Source of the DNA: Acinetobacter sp. ANC 3813
GTDB lineage: Bacteria > Pseudomonadota > Gammaproteobacteria > Pseudomonadales > Moraxellaceae
Length of the DNA: 64,000 bases
Direction: 5' to 3'
Assembly (NCBI RefSeq): GCF_002135435.1
Contig: NZ_NEGK01000002.1
Span: 166,479 to 230,478 of the forward strand
The notes below the pieces were generated by a model. The model made no database searches, was not told the DNA's origin, and saw nothing but the letters and a program-made list of their open reading frames with translations. Position 1 is the stretch's first letter; every line of letters begins with the position of its first letter. Below are positions 9,273 to 18,985 of the stretch, in pieces. The position numbers and the translations under genes were made by a program.

Positions 9273-10754
9273 TTAATTTGAGGGCTGAGGAAGCTCAGTA
9301 ACAAGTCTCAAAGATACTGATAACTCATCCAACTGAAAATGCGGCCTCAAAAAGACCACAGATTTGTAGTGTCCAGGCTGTGCTGGATTTTCTACAACTT
9401 TTACAGAAGCTTCACGCAGCGGATATTGTGCTTTCGCTTCTTGTGAAGCGCCATCATCCAGCAATACATATTGAGATAGCCAGTCATTTAAAAAGGCTTC
9501 AACATTGCCTGCAGATGCAAAGCTGCCGACTTTATCGCGCATCATGGCTTTTAAATAGTGCGCAATGCGTGAAACTGCCATAATATATTGGATCTGGCTG
9601 GACAATGCCGAGTTTGCATTTGCAGTATCGTTATCATATTTTTTCGGTTTTTGAGCCGATTGCGCCCCAAAAAATGCAGCATAATCTGTATTTTTACAAT
9701 GCACAAGCGGTACAAAACCTAAGTCACTCAACTCTTTTTCACGACGATCTGTGATTGCAATCTCAGTCGGACATTTAAAAACCACTTCACCATCGTTGGT
9801 TTTAAACGTATGCACTGGCAAACCTTCAACTAAGCCGCCGCCTTCAACACCGCGAATTGCAGCGCACCAGCCATGCATATCAAAAGCATTGGTCAATCGA
9901 GTTGAAAAGGCATAAGCTGCATTCATCCACAAATATTCATTGTGGTTTTCGCCCGAAACTTCTTCAAGAAAATTAAAACCTTCCGTTGCCGTTCCTTCCA
10001 TCGGGTGATAAGGCAGACGGCCAAGCACGCGCGGCATCGTTAAAGCTACATAACGCGCATCATCACTTTCACGGAACGAACGCCACTGTACGTATTCTGC
10101 AGTCTCGAAAATTTTTGAAACATCGCGTGGACGGTCAATATCTGTAAATGACTCCAAACCAAACATTTCAGGGTTCGCCGCAGAGATGAACGGTGCATGC
10201 GCAGCCGCAGCTACGTGTGATATCTGCTCAAGCAGATACATATCTGATGGTGTGCGGTCAAATTCAAAATCGCCAATCAACGTTGCATAAGGCGCTCCGC
10301 CAAATGACCCATATTCTTCTTCATAGATTTTTTTAAATAAAGTACTTTGATCAAAATCAGCTGCGCTTTGAAAATCTTTAATCAGTTCCTTCTTTGTCGT
10401 ATTTAGCATACGAATTTTGATTAAAGCGTGAGCAGGTGTTTCTTGGCAAAAATAATATAATCCGCGCCATGTCGATTCCACTCTTTGAAAATCAGAGTGA
10501 TGCATGATTTTGCTGAGTTGGGCAGAAATTAGAGCATCAATTTCTGCAATACGCTTATCTATGGATAAAGTCATATTTTCAGAAACAATAATTGTGCCTG
10601 CCATCACTTCTTTTGCCAGTTCGCCAATCAAACTTTTGGCACGGTCATGCTCGTCTTCACTGCGTGCAATTCGGCTTTGTTCGACAATAGAATCCAATAA
10701 GCTATATTCTTCTTTTAATGCCAGATTTGATGCTGCAGCTGTTGAATTATTCAT
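9273..10754 (-). CDS. tssC: TssC (VipB) T6SS sheath large subunit
   Basis: A 493-residue TssC/VipB/ImpD-family protein of normal length. Recognisable stretches include 'VESTWRGLYYF' near 101-111, 'YGSFGGAPYATLIGDFEFDR' near 149-168, 'RVLGRLPYHPM' and 'YLWMNAAYAFSTRL'. It forms the contractile sheath with TssB. Its start overlaps the tssB stop by 8 bp, so the two sheath subunits are translationally coupled. Confidence 0.97.
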   Translation of the reverse strand: MNNSTAAASNLALKEEYSLLDSIVEQSRIARSEDEHDRAKSLIGELAKEVMAGTIIVSENMTLSIDKRIAEIDALISAQLSKIMHHSDFQRVESTWRGLYYFCQETPAHALIKIRMLNTTKKELIKDFQSAADFDQSTLFKKIYEEEYGSFGGAPYATLIGDFEFDRTPSDMYLLEQISHVAAAAHAPFISAANPEMFGLESFTDIDRPRDVSKIFETAEYVQWRSFRESDDARYVALTMPRVLGRLPYHPMEGTATEGFNFLEEVSGENHNEYLWMNAAYAFSTRLTNAFDMHGWCAAIRGVEGGGLVEGLPVHTFKTNDGEVVFKCPTEIAITDRREKELSDLGFVPLVHCKNTDYAAFFGAQSAQKPKKYDNDTANANSALSSQIQYIMAVSRIAHYLKAMMRDKVGSFASAGNVEAFLNDWLSQYVLLDDGASQEAKAQYPLREASVKVVENPAQPGHYKSVVFLRPHFQLDELSVSLRLVTELPQPSN

Positions 10755-11250
10755 TTTCCGCCTCTAAGCTTAATTTACGCACTTGATCTGTATTTTGTAA
10801 AACATCATCCAGCAAGTCTTCTAAACGTTCATTATTTGAAATTTTATTGCGTAAATCAGTTAGCCGTTCACGTGCAGCCAGCAGCTTTTTCAGCGGATCG
10901 ACCTGCTGTACAATTTGTTCTGGACGGAAATCATCCATTGCTTTAAAAGTCAGATCTACAGACATAAAACCGCCTTCTGCAGTCAATGTATTTTCGACCT
11001 GAAAATTTGCGCGCGGTGCTAAAGACTCCATCACTTCATCTATATTGTCCAAATCAACATTAATGAATTTCTTGTCTTTTAATTTTGTTTTTTCCATTTC
11101 AGATGCTGCTGAAAAATCCCCCAGCACACCCACAACAAAAGGCAGTTCTTTCACTTCACGCCCATCGCCCACTTCTACGTCATAAGTGAGCTGCACACGC
11201 GGCGGCCTAATGCGCTGCAATTTTTTTTGCGCGCTTTCACGTTTTGCCAT
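10747..11250 (-). CDS. tssB: TssB (VipA) T6SS sheath small subunit
   Basis: A 167-residue TssB/VipA-family protein. Signatures include an N-terminal SAQKKLQRIRPPRVQLTYDV and 'LPFVVGVLGDFSA' near 36-48, plus a C-terminal part that locks into TssC. TssB-TssC heterodimers build the contractile sheath, which ClpV later disassembles. It is the first core gene after asaA in the minus-strand operon, and it overlaps tssC by 8 bp. Confidence 0.97.
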   Translation of the reverse strand: MAKRESAQKKLQRIRPPRVQLTYDVEVGDGREVKELPFVVGVLGDFSAASEMEKTKLKDKKFINVDLDNIDEVMESLAPRANFQVENTLTAEGGFMSVDLTFKAMDDFRPEQIVQQVDPLKKLLAARERLTDLRNKISNNERLEDLLDDVLQNTDQVRKLSLEAENE

Positions 11251-11264
11251 TTTTGTTTTCCTTT

Positions 11265-11993
11265 TTATTTTTTATTAAATGCATCGAATGGTGATGCGCT
11301 AGACGCTGCCGAAGCTTTAAGTATTTGCTCCTTCGCTGGCGCTGCTGTGCTACTAGTTTTTAAAAGCTTCGAAGCAGAAATTTTTCCCGTCTCAGCTTTC
11401 TTTTTATTAGAGCTGCCCTTACTGCTGCTTACTGAAGTTTTTTTAGCAGACTTCTTCTTTGATGTAGGCTCAGAATACGCTTTGTCTTTTTGGCTTAATA
11501 TTACAGGCTGTGCATAACGGATCGTTTCAGCTAATTCTTTGGCTGGCTGATAGTTATTTTCTGAAATAGAACGCAGTTCCACAGTACGCATATGATTTAG
11601 TGCATTTTGAGAAATAGAAGTCCCCGCAAGAAACTCTATATCCGTCATTTTAGGCGTATTAATATTTAAACTGCGTAATTGATTCAGCGCTTGCAGTGCT
11701 TTTAAATTATTGCCATTTTCTTGATAATTCTGCGCGATCGAAATTTTAAAATCGGTAAGCTGTTCTAAATTTTGTTTATTTTTTTTATCACATAATTGCG
11801 TATATAGATCAATTAATTCAGCACTAGTATCTCCTGCCGCCAAGGGATTTGCTTTTATACAGGATTTACTGATTTCTGCTGATGCATCAGTCTTCGCATA
11901 ACTGGCTTGCATAACAAAAATAATAGCAATTAATGGCATAAAACTCATGCCTTTTGGAAAAATAAACATCGAATATTCTCTAAATTTGGTCAT
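11265..11993 (-). CDS. asaA: AsaA-like T6SS accessory protein, secreted
   Basis: A 242-residue protein with a basic N-terminus and a hydrophobic signal segment (about 13-30, ending near AKT), so probably periplasmic. The middle has short helical repeats rich in Leu and Asn; the last 70 residues are rich in Lys, Ser and Ala and look disordered. It is the first gene of the minus-strand operon, 14 bp before tssB. This matches the position and envelope location I recall for AsaA of Acinetobacter, an accessory protein reported to interact with TssM. An alternative ATG (residue 9 or 16) could be the true start. Confidence 0.65.
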   Translation of the reverse strand: MTKFREYSMFIFPKGMSFMPLIAIIFVMQASYAKTDASAEISKSCIKANPLAAGDTSAELIDLYTQLCDKKNKQNLEQLTDFKISIAQNYQENGNNLKALQALNQLRSLNINTPKMTDIEFLAGTSISQNALNHMRTVELRSISENNYQPAKELAETIRYAQPVILSQKDKAYSEPTSKKKSAKKTSVSSSKGSSNKKKAETGKISASKLLKTSSTAAPAKEQILKASAASSASPFDAFNKK

Positions 11994-12328
11994 TATTTAA
12001 TGAGGATTTATCACTTATTTTTTGTGATTTTTCCTATTTATAATCATTTTTTGATTTTTAATGTTGCAGATTTAACAAAATATAATCACCTCAAGTCAAG
12101 AAAAAACTGATTGAATTGGCAAAAAAATATTAATTTCTGATTTTTTTTTGAAAAAATGAAGATTTAATTTTGTATTTTGAAAAAAATATGTAGAATATGC
12201 CGACTTCTTTATCATAAAAACAATATAAAGCATTGTTTTAAAATATAATATTTATTAATTTAAAAATTACACTGAAATAGACTTATTAAAAATAAGCTCA
12301 TTGCAATTAGAAATATATTGAGATAGCC
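11994..12328. promoter_or_regulatory. Divergent promoter region between the two T6SS operons
   Basis: A 335-bp spacer between the divergent asaA and tssH starts. It is very A+T-rich with long A and T runs, so it is probably curved, and would suit silencing by an H-NS-like protein (inference). I see no sigma-54 -24/-12 element and no convincing paired -35/-10 boxes. A TAGAAT at 12191-12196 is the best -10 candidate towards tssH, but its -35 is poor. Both T6SS transcripts must start here. Confidence 0.5.
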
Positions 12329-14992
12329 ATGAATAATTTAAAAATTTTAATAACAAAACTATCTGAACAATCACGTATATCGCTTGAAAAATCTGTAAAT
12401 ACTTGCATTTCTAATCAGAACTATGAAATTGAAATAGAACATTTTTTAGTTGAAATTCTGCAACAGAAATCTTTAAATGATTTTCAAGCCTTGCTGAAAA
12501 AATACCATATTTCTAAAGAAGATCTGATTCATGATCTGAATGACAGTATTGCTCAACTCCCCAAAGGCAATGTCCGCACACCTATTTTTGCAAATTCCAT
12601 TGTCCGCTTACTGGAGCAAGCTTGGCTTCTAGCCTCCGCCCAACAGAATCCAATTATACGCAGTGGGCACTTGATTACTGCTTTGTTAACAGCCCAAGAC
12701 CTTTATCAAATTGCTGCACGTGCATCATCAATATTTGATTTATTTCCTATTGATACGATGAAGCATAAATTTATCGACCTTTGTCAAAACAGTTCTGAAA
12801 ACGTCACAAAATATGATGGCAAAGCTGCCAGTTTTGAAAAGTTTTCAAGCGAAAATACAGTTCATAAAACACCAGCGCTTGATTTATATACTATCAATCT
12901 TACTGAGAAAGCCCGTAAAGGTGCTATTGATCCGGTGATTGGACGCGAATTTGAAATCCGTCAAATGCTGAACATTTTAATGCGCCGCCGTCAAAACAAT
13001 CCTATTTTAACGGGTGAACCTGGCGTTGGAAAAACAGCTGTAGTTGAAGGCTTAGCCTTGAAAATAGTACAAAATCAGGTGCCCGATGCACTAAAAAATG
13101 TCCAGCTGCATACCTTAGATATGGGACTGCTGCAAGCTGGAGCAAGCGTCAAAGGTGAATTTGAAAATAGACTAAAGCAGATTATTCAAGAGGTGCAATC
13201 TTCTACCTACCCCATCATTTTATTTATTGATGAAGCACACACACTTATTGGGGCCGGCGGACAAGCTGGACAGAATGACGCTGCAAATTTACTGAAACCC
13301 GCATTGGCACGCGGTGAATTACGCACAATTGCAGCAACAACATGGGCTGAATACAAACAATATTTTGAAAAAGATGCAGCTTTAAGCCGCCGTTTTCAGG
13401 TAGTCCAAGTTCAGGAACCGACTGAAGAAGTAACGATTGATATGCTGCGCGCTATGATTCCTGTGATGTCAGAACACTTTAAACTGCAAATTGATGACGA
13501 AGCAATTATTACAGCTGTACATGCATCACATCGCTACATTACTGGCCGTCAGCTTCCAGATAAGGCAATTAGTGTTCTCGATACGGCAGCGGCACGTGTT
13601 GCATTGACTCAAAATTCCAATCCTGTACAGCTGGATCAGCTGAATGCCCAGCTGCATAATCTAAAGCTACAATATGACATTTTATTGCAAGAAAACCAGT
13701 CGATGCCTATTCATCATCAACGTTTGACCGAATTGGAAACATCCATTTCAATTTTAAAAGATGATATTAGGCAGCTTAATCTGCAATGGGAAAATGAATT
13801 AGATATAGTTCGCCAAATTCAGCTTTTAAAACAGCAATCAATTGAAAACCAAAATAATAAGATTCAAAACTTAAGACAGCAACTCGCGATTGTACAAAAT
13901 CATACCCCTTTGGTTTTTGAACGTGTAAATGCACAGATTATCCATGAAATTATTTCCGACTGGACTGGTATCCCAACGGGGAAAATGCTTCATGATGAAA
14001 TTCATCAGGTGCTTGGCTTAGAACAAAAACTGGGGCAACGCATTTTTGGACAAGATTATGCGCTGCATCAATTGGTCCAAGGTATAAAAACTGCAAAAGC
14101 AAAATTAGAAGATCCTAACAAACCGCAAGGTGTTTTCTTGCTTGTCGGACCAAGCGGCGTAGGCAAAACCGAAACTGCATTAGCCCTTGCGAATGAACTG
14201 TATGGCGGCGAATCGCATCTCATCACGATCAACATGTCTGAATATCAAGAAGCGCATACTGTTTCATCCTTAAAAGGGGCGCCTCCTGGTTATGTTGGCT
14301 ATGGACAAGGCGGAGTATTAACTGAGGCAGTGCGCCGAAATCCCTATAGTGTTGTGCTTTTAGATGAAATTGAGAAAGCCCATAGTGATGTTCATGAACT
14401 GTTTTACCAAGTTTTTGATAAAGGTATGCTTGAAGATGGTGAAGGACGCTTAATCGATTTTAAAAACACCACTATTCTTCTCACCTCAAATACTGGCTCT
14501 GGCGCCATTATGCAGGCTTGCCTTAATCATGCTGTTGAAGCATGGCCATCTGCCGAAGAACTGGTTAAACAATTAAAACCGAGTTTATACAAACAATTTA
14601 AAGCTGCCTTTTTAGGCCGTATGCGGATTGTCCCTTATGTGCCATTGCATGACGATTTGCTGCTACAAATTATTCAGCAAAAATTAGAAAAAATTTCTGC
14701 ACGAATCGAAAATCAATATCAAACTAAAGTGATTTATCAGAATAACTTAATCGATCTTCTTTTAAATCGATGTACGGAAATAGACAGCGGCGCCCGTAAT
14801 ATCGACAACATTTTAAATGCATCTATTTTGCCTGCTCTCGCAACTGAAATTTTAACGGCAATGAGCGAGCAAAAGTTGCCAAAGGTTATTGAAATTGCGG
14901 TTCAAGATGATGTCATTCTTTATGTTTGCGATCCTGAATCTCCAATAGCTAAAAAAACGAAAAAGAAAAACCAAAAAAAATTAGAAGCATAA
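12329..14992 (+). CDS. tssH: TssH (ClpV) T6SS sheath-disassembly ATPase
   Basis: An 887-residue Hsp100/Clp-type AAA+ ATPase with an N-terminal Clp-N domain (1-160) and two AAA domains. Walker A motifs are GEPGVGKT at about 229-236 and GPSGVGKT near 606. A coiled-coil middle domain lies near 430-520 and a ClpB D2-small domain follows. ClpV hexamers pull apart contracted TssBC sheaths so the subunits can be reused. Its length and its place at the head of a tssA-tssK-tssL operon separate it from the housekeeping ClpB and ClpA. A short Lys-rich tail ends the protein. Confidence 0.96.
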   Translation: MNNLKILITKLSEQSRISLEKSVNTCISNQNYEIEIEHFLVEILQQKSLNDFQALLKKYHISKEDLIHDLNDSIAQLPKGNVRTPIFANSIVRLLEQAWLLASAQQNPIIRSGHLITALLTAQDLYQIAARASSIFDLFPIDTMKHKFIDLCQNSSENVTKYDGKAASFEKFSSENTVHKTPALDLYTINLTEKARKGAIDPVIGREFEIRQMLNILMRRRQNNPILTGEPGVGKTAVVEGLALKIVQNQVPDALKNVQLHTLDMGLLQAGASVKGEFENRLKQIIQEVQSSTYPIILFIDEAHTLIGAGGQAGQNDAANLLKPALARGELRTIAATTWAEYKQYFEKDAALSRRFQVVQVQEPTEEVTIDMLRAMIPVMSEHFKLQIDDEAIITAVHASHRYITGRQLPDKAISVLDTAAARVALTQNSNPVQLDQLNAQLHNLKLQYDILLQENQSMPIHHQRLTELETSISILKDDIRQLNLQWENELDIVRQIQLLKQQSIENQNNKIQNLRQQLAIVQNHTPLVFERVNAQIIHEIISDWTGIPTGKMLHDEIHQVLGLEQKLGQRIFGQDYALHQLVQGIKTAKAKLEDPNKPQGVFLLVGPSGVGKTETALALANELYGGESHLITINMSEYQEAHTVSSLKGAPPGYVGYGQGGVLTEAVRRNPYSVVLLDEIEKAHSDVHELFYQVFDKGMLEDGEGRLIDFKNTTILLTSNTGSGAIMQACLNHAVEAWPSAEELVKQLKPSLYKQFKAAFLGRMRIVPYVPLHDDLLLQIIQQKLEKISARIENQYQTKVIYQNNLIDLLLNRCTEIDSGARNIDNILNASILPALATEILTAMSEQKLPKVIEIAVQDDVILYVCDPESPIAKKTKKKNQKKLEA

Positions 14993-15011
14993 AATTAAAT
15001 AAAGGCATCCT

Positions 15012-16145
15012 ATGAGTTTAGAACTCGATTTTCTATTACAGCCTATTTCCGCAGAAACGCCTTGCGGTACAGACTGTTCGTTTTCAAATGAGTTTCATGC
15101 AATCAAAAAAGCAAAAACTCAAGATGATCCAGCACTTGCACAAGGTGATTGGGTATTGGAACCTAAACAGGCTGATTGGGCTTTTATCCATACAAAATCA
15201 ATCACACTGCTGACAGAAAAAACCAAAGATATTCGAATTTTTAGTTGGCTTCTGGAGTCATGGACGCATTTGCATGGCTTTGAAGGAGTTTCCAAGGCAC
15301 TTGAGCTGCTTCAACGCAGTTTGGCAGACTACTGGATGCAATTGCATCCACAAATAGAAGAAGATGATTTAGATCAACGTATTGGATTGCTTCAAGGCTA
15401 TATTCACTTGCTGCCTAATTTATTAAAAAGCATTCCGATTGTCAGCATGCAGCATGCTTTTACACTGACTCATTATGAGAGCATGCTTCATCAGCAAAAT
15501 CTTAAACTGAAAAGTGGTACTGAGTCTGAAGAGTCTTATGCCACTCCATTTGCATATGACCTTGAGCAGTTTGAACAGGCATTATTCAATACCTCTAAAT
15601 CGATTCAATATCAAAATTACCAGAAATTTTGTGATGCTTTAAATCAGTGGCAATTATTAAAAAATATTTTAGACAGTCTCATGGGACTAGATGCACCGAG
15701 TTTTGCATCCATAGATTCACAATTAGAAACCATTCACCTCTCATTGAAAAAAATTTATAAGGCCGATGCATTTACGAACTCGGCCTCTATGCTCTCAGCA
15801 ACATCTGAAGAACACTCACCTCAGCCTCATGAACTGCTGGTCACGCCTTCTCTTCCGTCGATATATAATCAGCAGCCTTTCCAGCCCCAGCCGCAAAATC
15901 ATTTGGAAAACCGGGAACAAGCTATGCGCCTGATGCAGGAGGTTTCTGATTATTTTCAAATCAATGAACCACATAGTCCGGTGAGCTACATGCTGCAGAA
16001 AACGATCAAATGGAGCCAAATGCCGCTGCATGAATGGTTGACAGAAGTGTTGAAAAACGAACGCCCTATTGAAAATATGCAAGAGCTTTTAGGCGTTCAG
16101 TCGCGTGCCCATGGATCAAATAATGAAACAAATAGTGATTGGTAA
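15012..16145 (+). CDS. tssA: TssA T6SS baseplate/tube cap protein
   Basis: A 377-residue TssA with the ImpA N-terminal domain: 'LLQPISAETPCGTDCSFSNEFHAI' at about 8-31 and 'DWAFIHTKSITLLTEKTKDIRIFSWL' near 56-81. The C-terminal part (about 300-360) resembles the short TssA C-terminal helices. TssA proteins guide tube and sheath polymerisation from the baseplate. It starts 19 bp after tssH. Confidence 0.92.
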   Translation: MSLELDFLLQPISAETPCGTDCSFSNEFHAIKKAKTQDDPALAQGDWVLEPKQADWAFIHTKSITLLTEKTKDIRIFSWLLESWTHLHGFEGVSKALELLQRSLADYWMQLHPQIEEDDLDQRIGLLQGYIHLLPNLLKSIPIVSMQHAFTLTHYESMLHQQNLKLKSGTESEESYATPFAYDLEQFEQALFNTSKSIQYQNYQKFCDALNQWQLLKNILDSLMGLDAPSFASIDSQLETIHLSLKKIYKADAFTNSASMLSATSEEHSPQPHELLVTPSLPSIYNQQPFQPQPQNHLENREQAMRLMQEVSDYFQINEPHSPVSYMLQKTIKWSQMPLHEWLTEVLKNERPIENMQELLGVQSRAHGSNNETNSDW

Positions 16146-16150
16146 TAGAA

Positions 16151-17515
16151 ATGTTTAGAGCAGAAAAAATTTTATGGGGCGAAGGCCTGTTTTTGCGTCC
16201 ACAGCATTTTCAACTTCAGGATGCCTATCATGAACAGCGCTTAAATCAAACAGTAAGAGCGACTATTCCTTTCGCTTATGGATTCCAGTCTTTTAAATTT
16301 GATGAAGCCCAACTCAGCAATAATATTTTAGCTTTGAGTAAAGTTGAAATGATTTGGCAGGATGGCGATATTTATCAAGCCCCTGCTCTCGATCTTTTGC
16401 CAGAACCTATTTTGCTTGACGCACTGCATTTAAAAGGTGAGATGGATATTTTCCTCGCCCTGCCTATTTTGCAGCCAAACAAAAAGAATGTCAGCTTTGA
16501 TAAGCAGCAAAGTCAAACTGGCCGCTTTCACACACATTTAATGGAAACCCATGATTTATTTACTGATGCCAGCAGTGCTGAAATCACACTATTGCGGCGC
16601 CGTGCTGAATTTAAGCTTTTAGAACGTGATTATGAACCGTCTCAACTCGATGGCTTTATCTATATGCCTTTAGGCCGAATTAAACGGCAAAGTTCAGGTC
16701 ACTTTGTATTGGATGAAAACTTTATTCCCCCCATTCTACATATTGATTCCAGTGAAACGTTAATTTCGAATTTAAAACGTACTTTAAATGTTATTAAAGC
16801 TAAAATTAAAGCGATACAAGCCAATAATCGGGAAAATGAACAAAAACTGATTGAATTCCGCTCTGGAGATATTGTCTCTTTCTGGCTGGTTAATGCGCTA
16901 AATACCGCGCATGCAGGGCTCAATCATTTATTGCAATACCCGCACATTCATCCTGAACGGCTATTTTTTGAATTGCTGCGATTAAGCGGGTCTTTGCTGA
17001 CCTTTTCAACAGCTTATGACGTAGATCATTTGCCGCAGTATCAGCATCATAATTTAGAAGAAAGTTTCAGTAGCTTAGACAAAATTTTACGTGATCTGCT
17101 GGATACCATTATTTCAAATCGATACATCAGTATTTCCTTAAAAGAATCACGCCCATCCTATTGGATTGGTAGTTTAGAGTCAGATAAAATCAGCCGAGAT
17201 ACCCGCTTATACTTAGCTGTTTCCAGCGGTGTTATGCCTGCACATGACCTGATTTCCTATGTGCCTTTACGCTTTAAAACGGGAAATACCATCGATGTTG
17301 AGCAGCGGGTCGTTGCGGCGCTGCCAGCAATTCCGCTGCAGCATTTAATCCAAGTGCCTACCGCTATTCCTGTGCGCTCAGGCGTGAGCTATTTTGAAAT
17401 TGAACCGAATAATGAACTGTATCAGCGCATGCTGGATTCAGAGACGATCTGCGTCTATATCCCCAGCGGGTTCCAAGATATTTCTATCGAGCTCATTGCA
17501 GTAATAAATGGATGA
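16151..17515 (+). CDS. tssK: TssK T6SS baseplate protein
   Basis: A TssK/ImpJ-family protein of 454 residues from this ATG. The N-terminus (MFRAEKILWGEGLFLRPQHF) is the strongly conserved TssK opening, which favours this start over a TTG four codons upstream. TssK links the TssFG wedges to the TssL/TssM membrane complex. The start is 5 bp after the tssA stop, and the stop is 6 bp before tssL. Confidence 0.95.
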   Translation: MFRAEKILWGEGLFLRPQHFQLQDAYHEQRLNQTVRATIPFAYGFQSFKFDEAQLSNNILALSKVEMIWQDGDIYQAPALDLLPEPILLDALHLKGEMDIFLALPILQPNKKNVSFDKQQSQTGRFHTHLMETHDLFTDASSAEITLLRRRAEFKLLERDYEPSQLDGFIYMPLGRIKRQSSGHFVLDENFIPPILHIDSSETLISNLKRTLNVIKAKIKAIQANNRENEQKLIEFRSGDIVSFWLVNALNTAHAGLNHLLQYPHIHPERLFFELLRLSGSLLTFSTAYDVDHLPQYQHHNLEESFSSLDKILRDLLDTIISNRYISISLKESRPSYWIGSLESDKISRDTRLYLAVSSGVMPAHDLISYVPLRFKTGNTIDVEQRVVAALPAIPLQHLIQVPTAIPVRSGVSYFEIEPNNELYQRMLDSETICVYIPSGFQDISIELIAVING

Positions 17516-17521
17516 TTTGCC

Positions 17522-18328
17522 ATGAATATGCACCAGAATGCCCCATCTCTGTTTGATGATGGACAAATTGGTTTTGGCATGATGCCAACAGCCGCTGAAG
17601 CGAAAATTGCAGCTACTGCAAATATGGTCGACTTAATGCACGATGGATTTTATATTGTTTTTTTACTTAAAAATCAGTATGTCCCATCTGATACAGAGAC
17701 TTTCCGAGAAAAGATTTTAAATCTGCTCACCCATTTTGAAACGCAGGCGCGGAAATTGCAATTTCATCAAGATGATATTCAGGATGCTAAATATGCCTAT
17801 TGCGCACTGCTTGATGAAACGATTATCACACAGCAAGATGAGCGTTTTTTTGAACTGCAGAATAATTGGATGATGTGCCCTTTGCAATTGAGTTTATTCG
17901 GTTCACAGCTTGCCGGTTATCGTTTCTTTGAAAAGATGGATGAAATTCGCGGCAAAGCGAAAGACCGTCTGCCGGCATTGGAAGTTTATCATTATTGCAT
18001 GCTCTTAGGATTTCATGGCAAATATCGTCTTGAATCCATTGAAAATTTAAATCTGCTGGCATCAAGAGTAGGTGATGAAATTGATTATTTAAAGGGTAAA
18101 AAAGCGGCTTTTTCTCCTTTTTCAGCCTTGCCTGATCAAATTAAACATATTATTCACCGTGAATTGCCATTTTTCTGGATCTTCATTTTTTGGCTGGTAT
18201 TTTCAATCACGGCCTTTACTGCATTGCATTTCATGCTTTCACAGCAAACCGATGCATCTTTTGCAACGTTCCAGAATGTGATTACTGCTCCGTCTGAACA
18301 AGCGTATATCATCATTCATTTACCTTAA
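17522..18328 (+). CDS. tssL: TssL (DotU/IcmH-like) T6SS membrane protein
   Basis: A 268-residue TssL. A cytoplasmic DotU-type helical domain (about 30-215) includes 'AKYAYCALLDETIITQ' and 'EVYHYCMLLGFHGKYRL', followed by one C-terminal membrane segment near 224-245. This is the usual tail-anchored layout, without the OmpA-like extension of long TssL proteins. TssL dimers bind TssM and TssK. The peptidoglycan-anchoring part missing here may be supplied by other proteins such as the two following gene products (inference). Confidence 0.94.
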   Translation: MNMHQNAPSLFDDGQIGFGMMPTAAEAKIAATANMVDLMHDGFYIVFLLKNQYVPSDTETFREKILNLLTHFETQARKLQFHQDDIQDAKYAYCALLDETIITQQDERFFELQNNWMMCPLQLSLFGSQLAGYRFFEKMDEIRGKAKDRLPALEVYHYCMLLGFHGKYRLESIENLNLLASRVGDEIDYLKGKKAAFSPFSALPDQIKHIIHRELPFFWIFIFWLVFSITAFTALHFMLSQQTDASFATFQNVITAPSEQAYIIIHLP

Positions 18329-18355
18329 GTACAATTTATAAAATTACATTGAACT

Positions 18356-18985
18356 ATGGCAAACCATAAACAAAATAACGTACGTATATTGCAATCAACC
18401 CAAAAGAAAAACCTTCATCCCGCTGTGTATGCTGTTTGGGGCTTTTTTTCCGGCGCTGCTTTTATTAGCGCTGCCGTTTTGCTGTATATAAATTTAAATC
18501 ATCAAACTGTATCGACTACAGCGCTGCAGCAGGATTTTAATTCAGATGAAACTGTTGCTTTAACTCACTCTCAAACTGCTTCATCAAATCAAATAATCCC
18601 CCCGCCGGCACTTGTAACGCCGCAAGCGGCAAACACCGAAGAATTTACATCAACTTCTGCTCAGCAATTTGACGGAGATTTGCTTAATGCTTTTAAACAT
18701 GAAAAAGTTGAAAAGCCAAATGCGCAGCAGCTTGCGCCGTTTGAAAGTATCCAGCCCCAAATAAGGCCAGCCGCCGCAGTACAGAGCGAACCTGCTGCCG
18801 AAAAAAAGAAAATTACCGCCTCAGATGAGGCGATAGAAAATCTGCTAAAACAGAATGCTGCAAAAAACACCTCAGCCCTTCAAGCCGCAGTCATCGAACC
18901 AGAAATTCCTAGCCCGCGTGGATCAGTACAAGTAACCGTCACTAAAAGACTCCAAGCCATGAAAGATCCTACCGCAGCGCCATGA
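18356..18985 (+). CDS. T6SS-locus membrane-anchored Ala/Gln-rich protein (AsaD position)
   Basis: A 209-residue protein with a short cytoplasmic N-terminus, one membrane segment (about 26-46), then a long low-complexity periplasmic region rich in Ala, Gln, Pro and Glu. It has no recognisable catalytic domain. It lies between tssL and the TagX-like gene, and its stop overlaps that ATG (ATGA), so the two are coupled. By position it fits an Acinetobacter-specific accessory gene I recall as asaD. Sparse sequence complexity suggests a tether or spacer across the periplasm; the role is inference. Confidence 0.65.
   Translation: MANHKQNNVRILQSTQKKNLHPAVYAVWGFFSGAAFISAAVLLYINLNHQTVSTTALQQDFNSDETVALTHSQTASSNQIIPPPALVTPQAANTEEFTSTSAQQFDGDLLNAFKHEKVEKPNAQQLAPFESIQPQIRPAAAVQSEPAAEKKKITASDEAIENLLKQNAAKNTSALQAAVIEPEIPSPRGSVQVTVTKRLQAMKDPTAAP

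Noticed and set aside
12001..12328. Sigma-54 promoter before tssH
   Set aside because: No GG-N10-GC pair found in the spacer.
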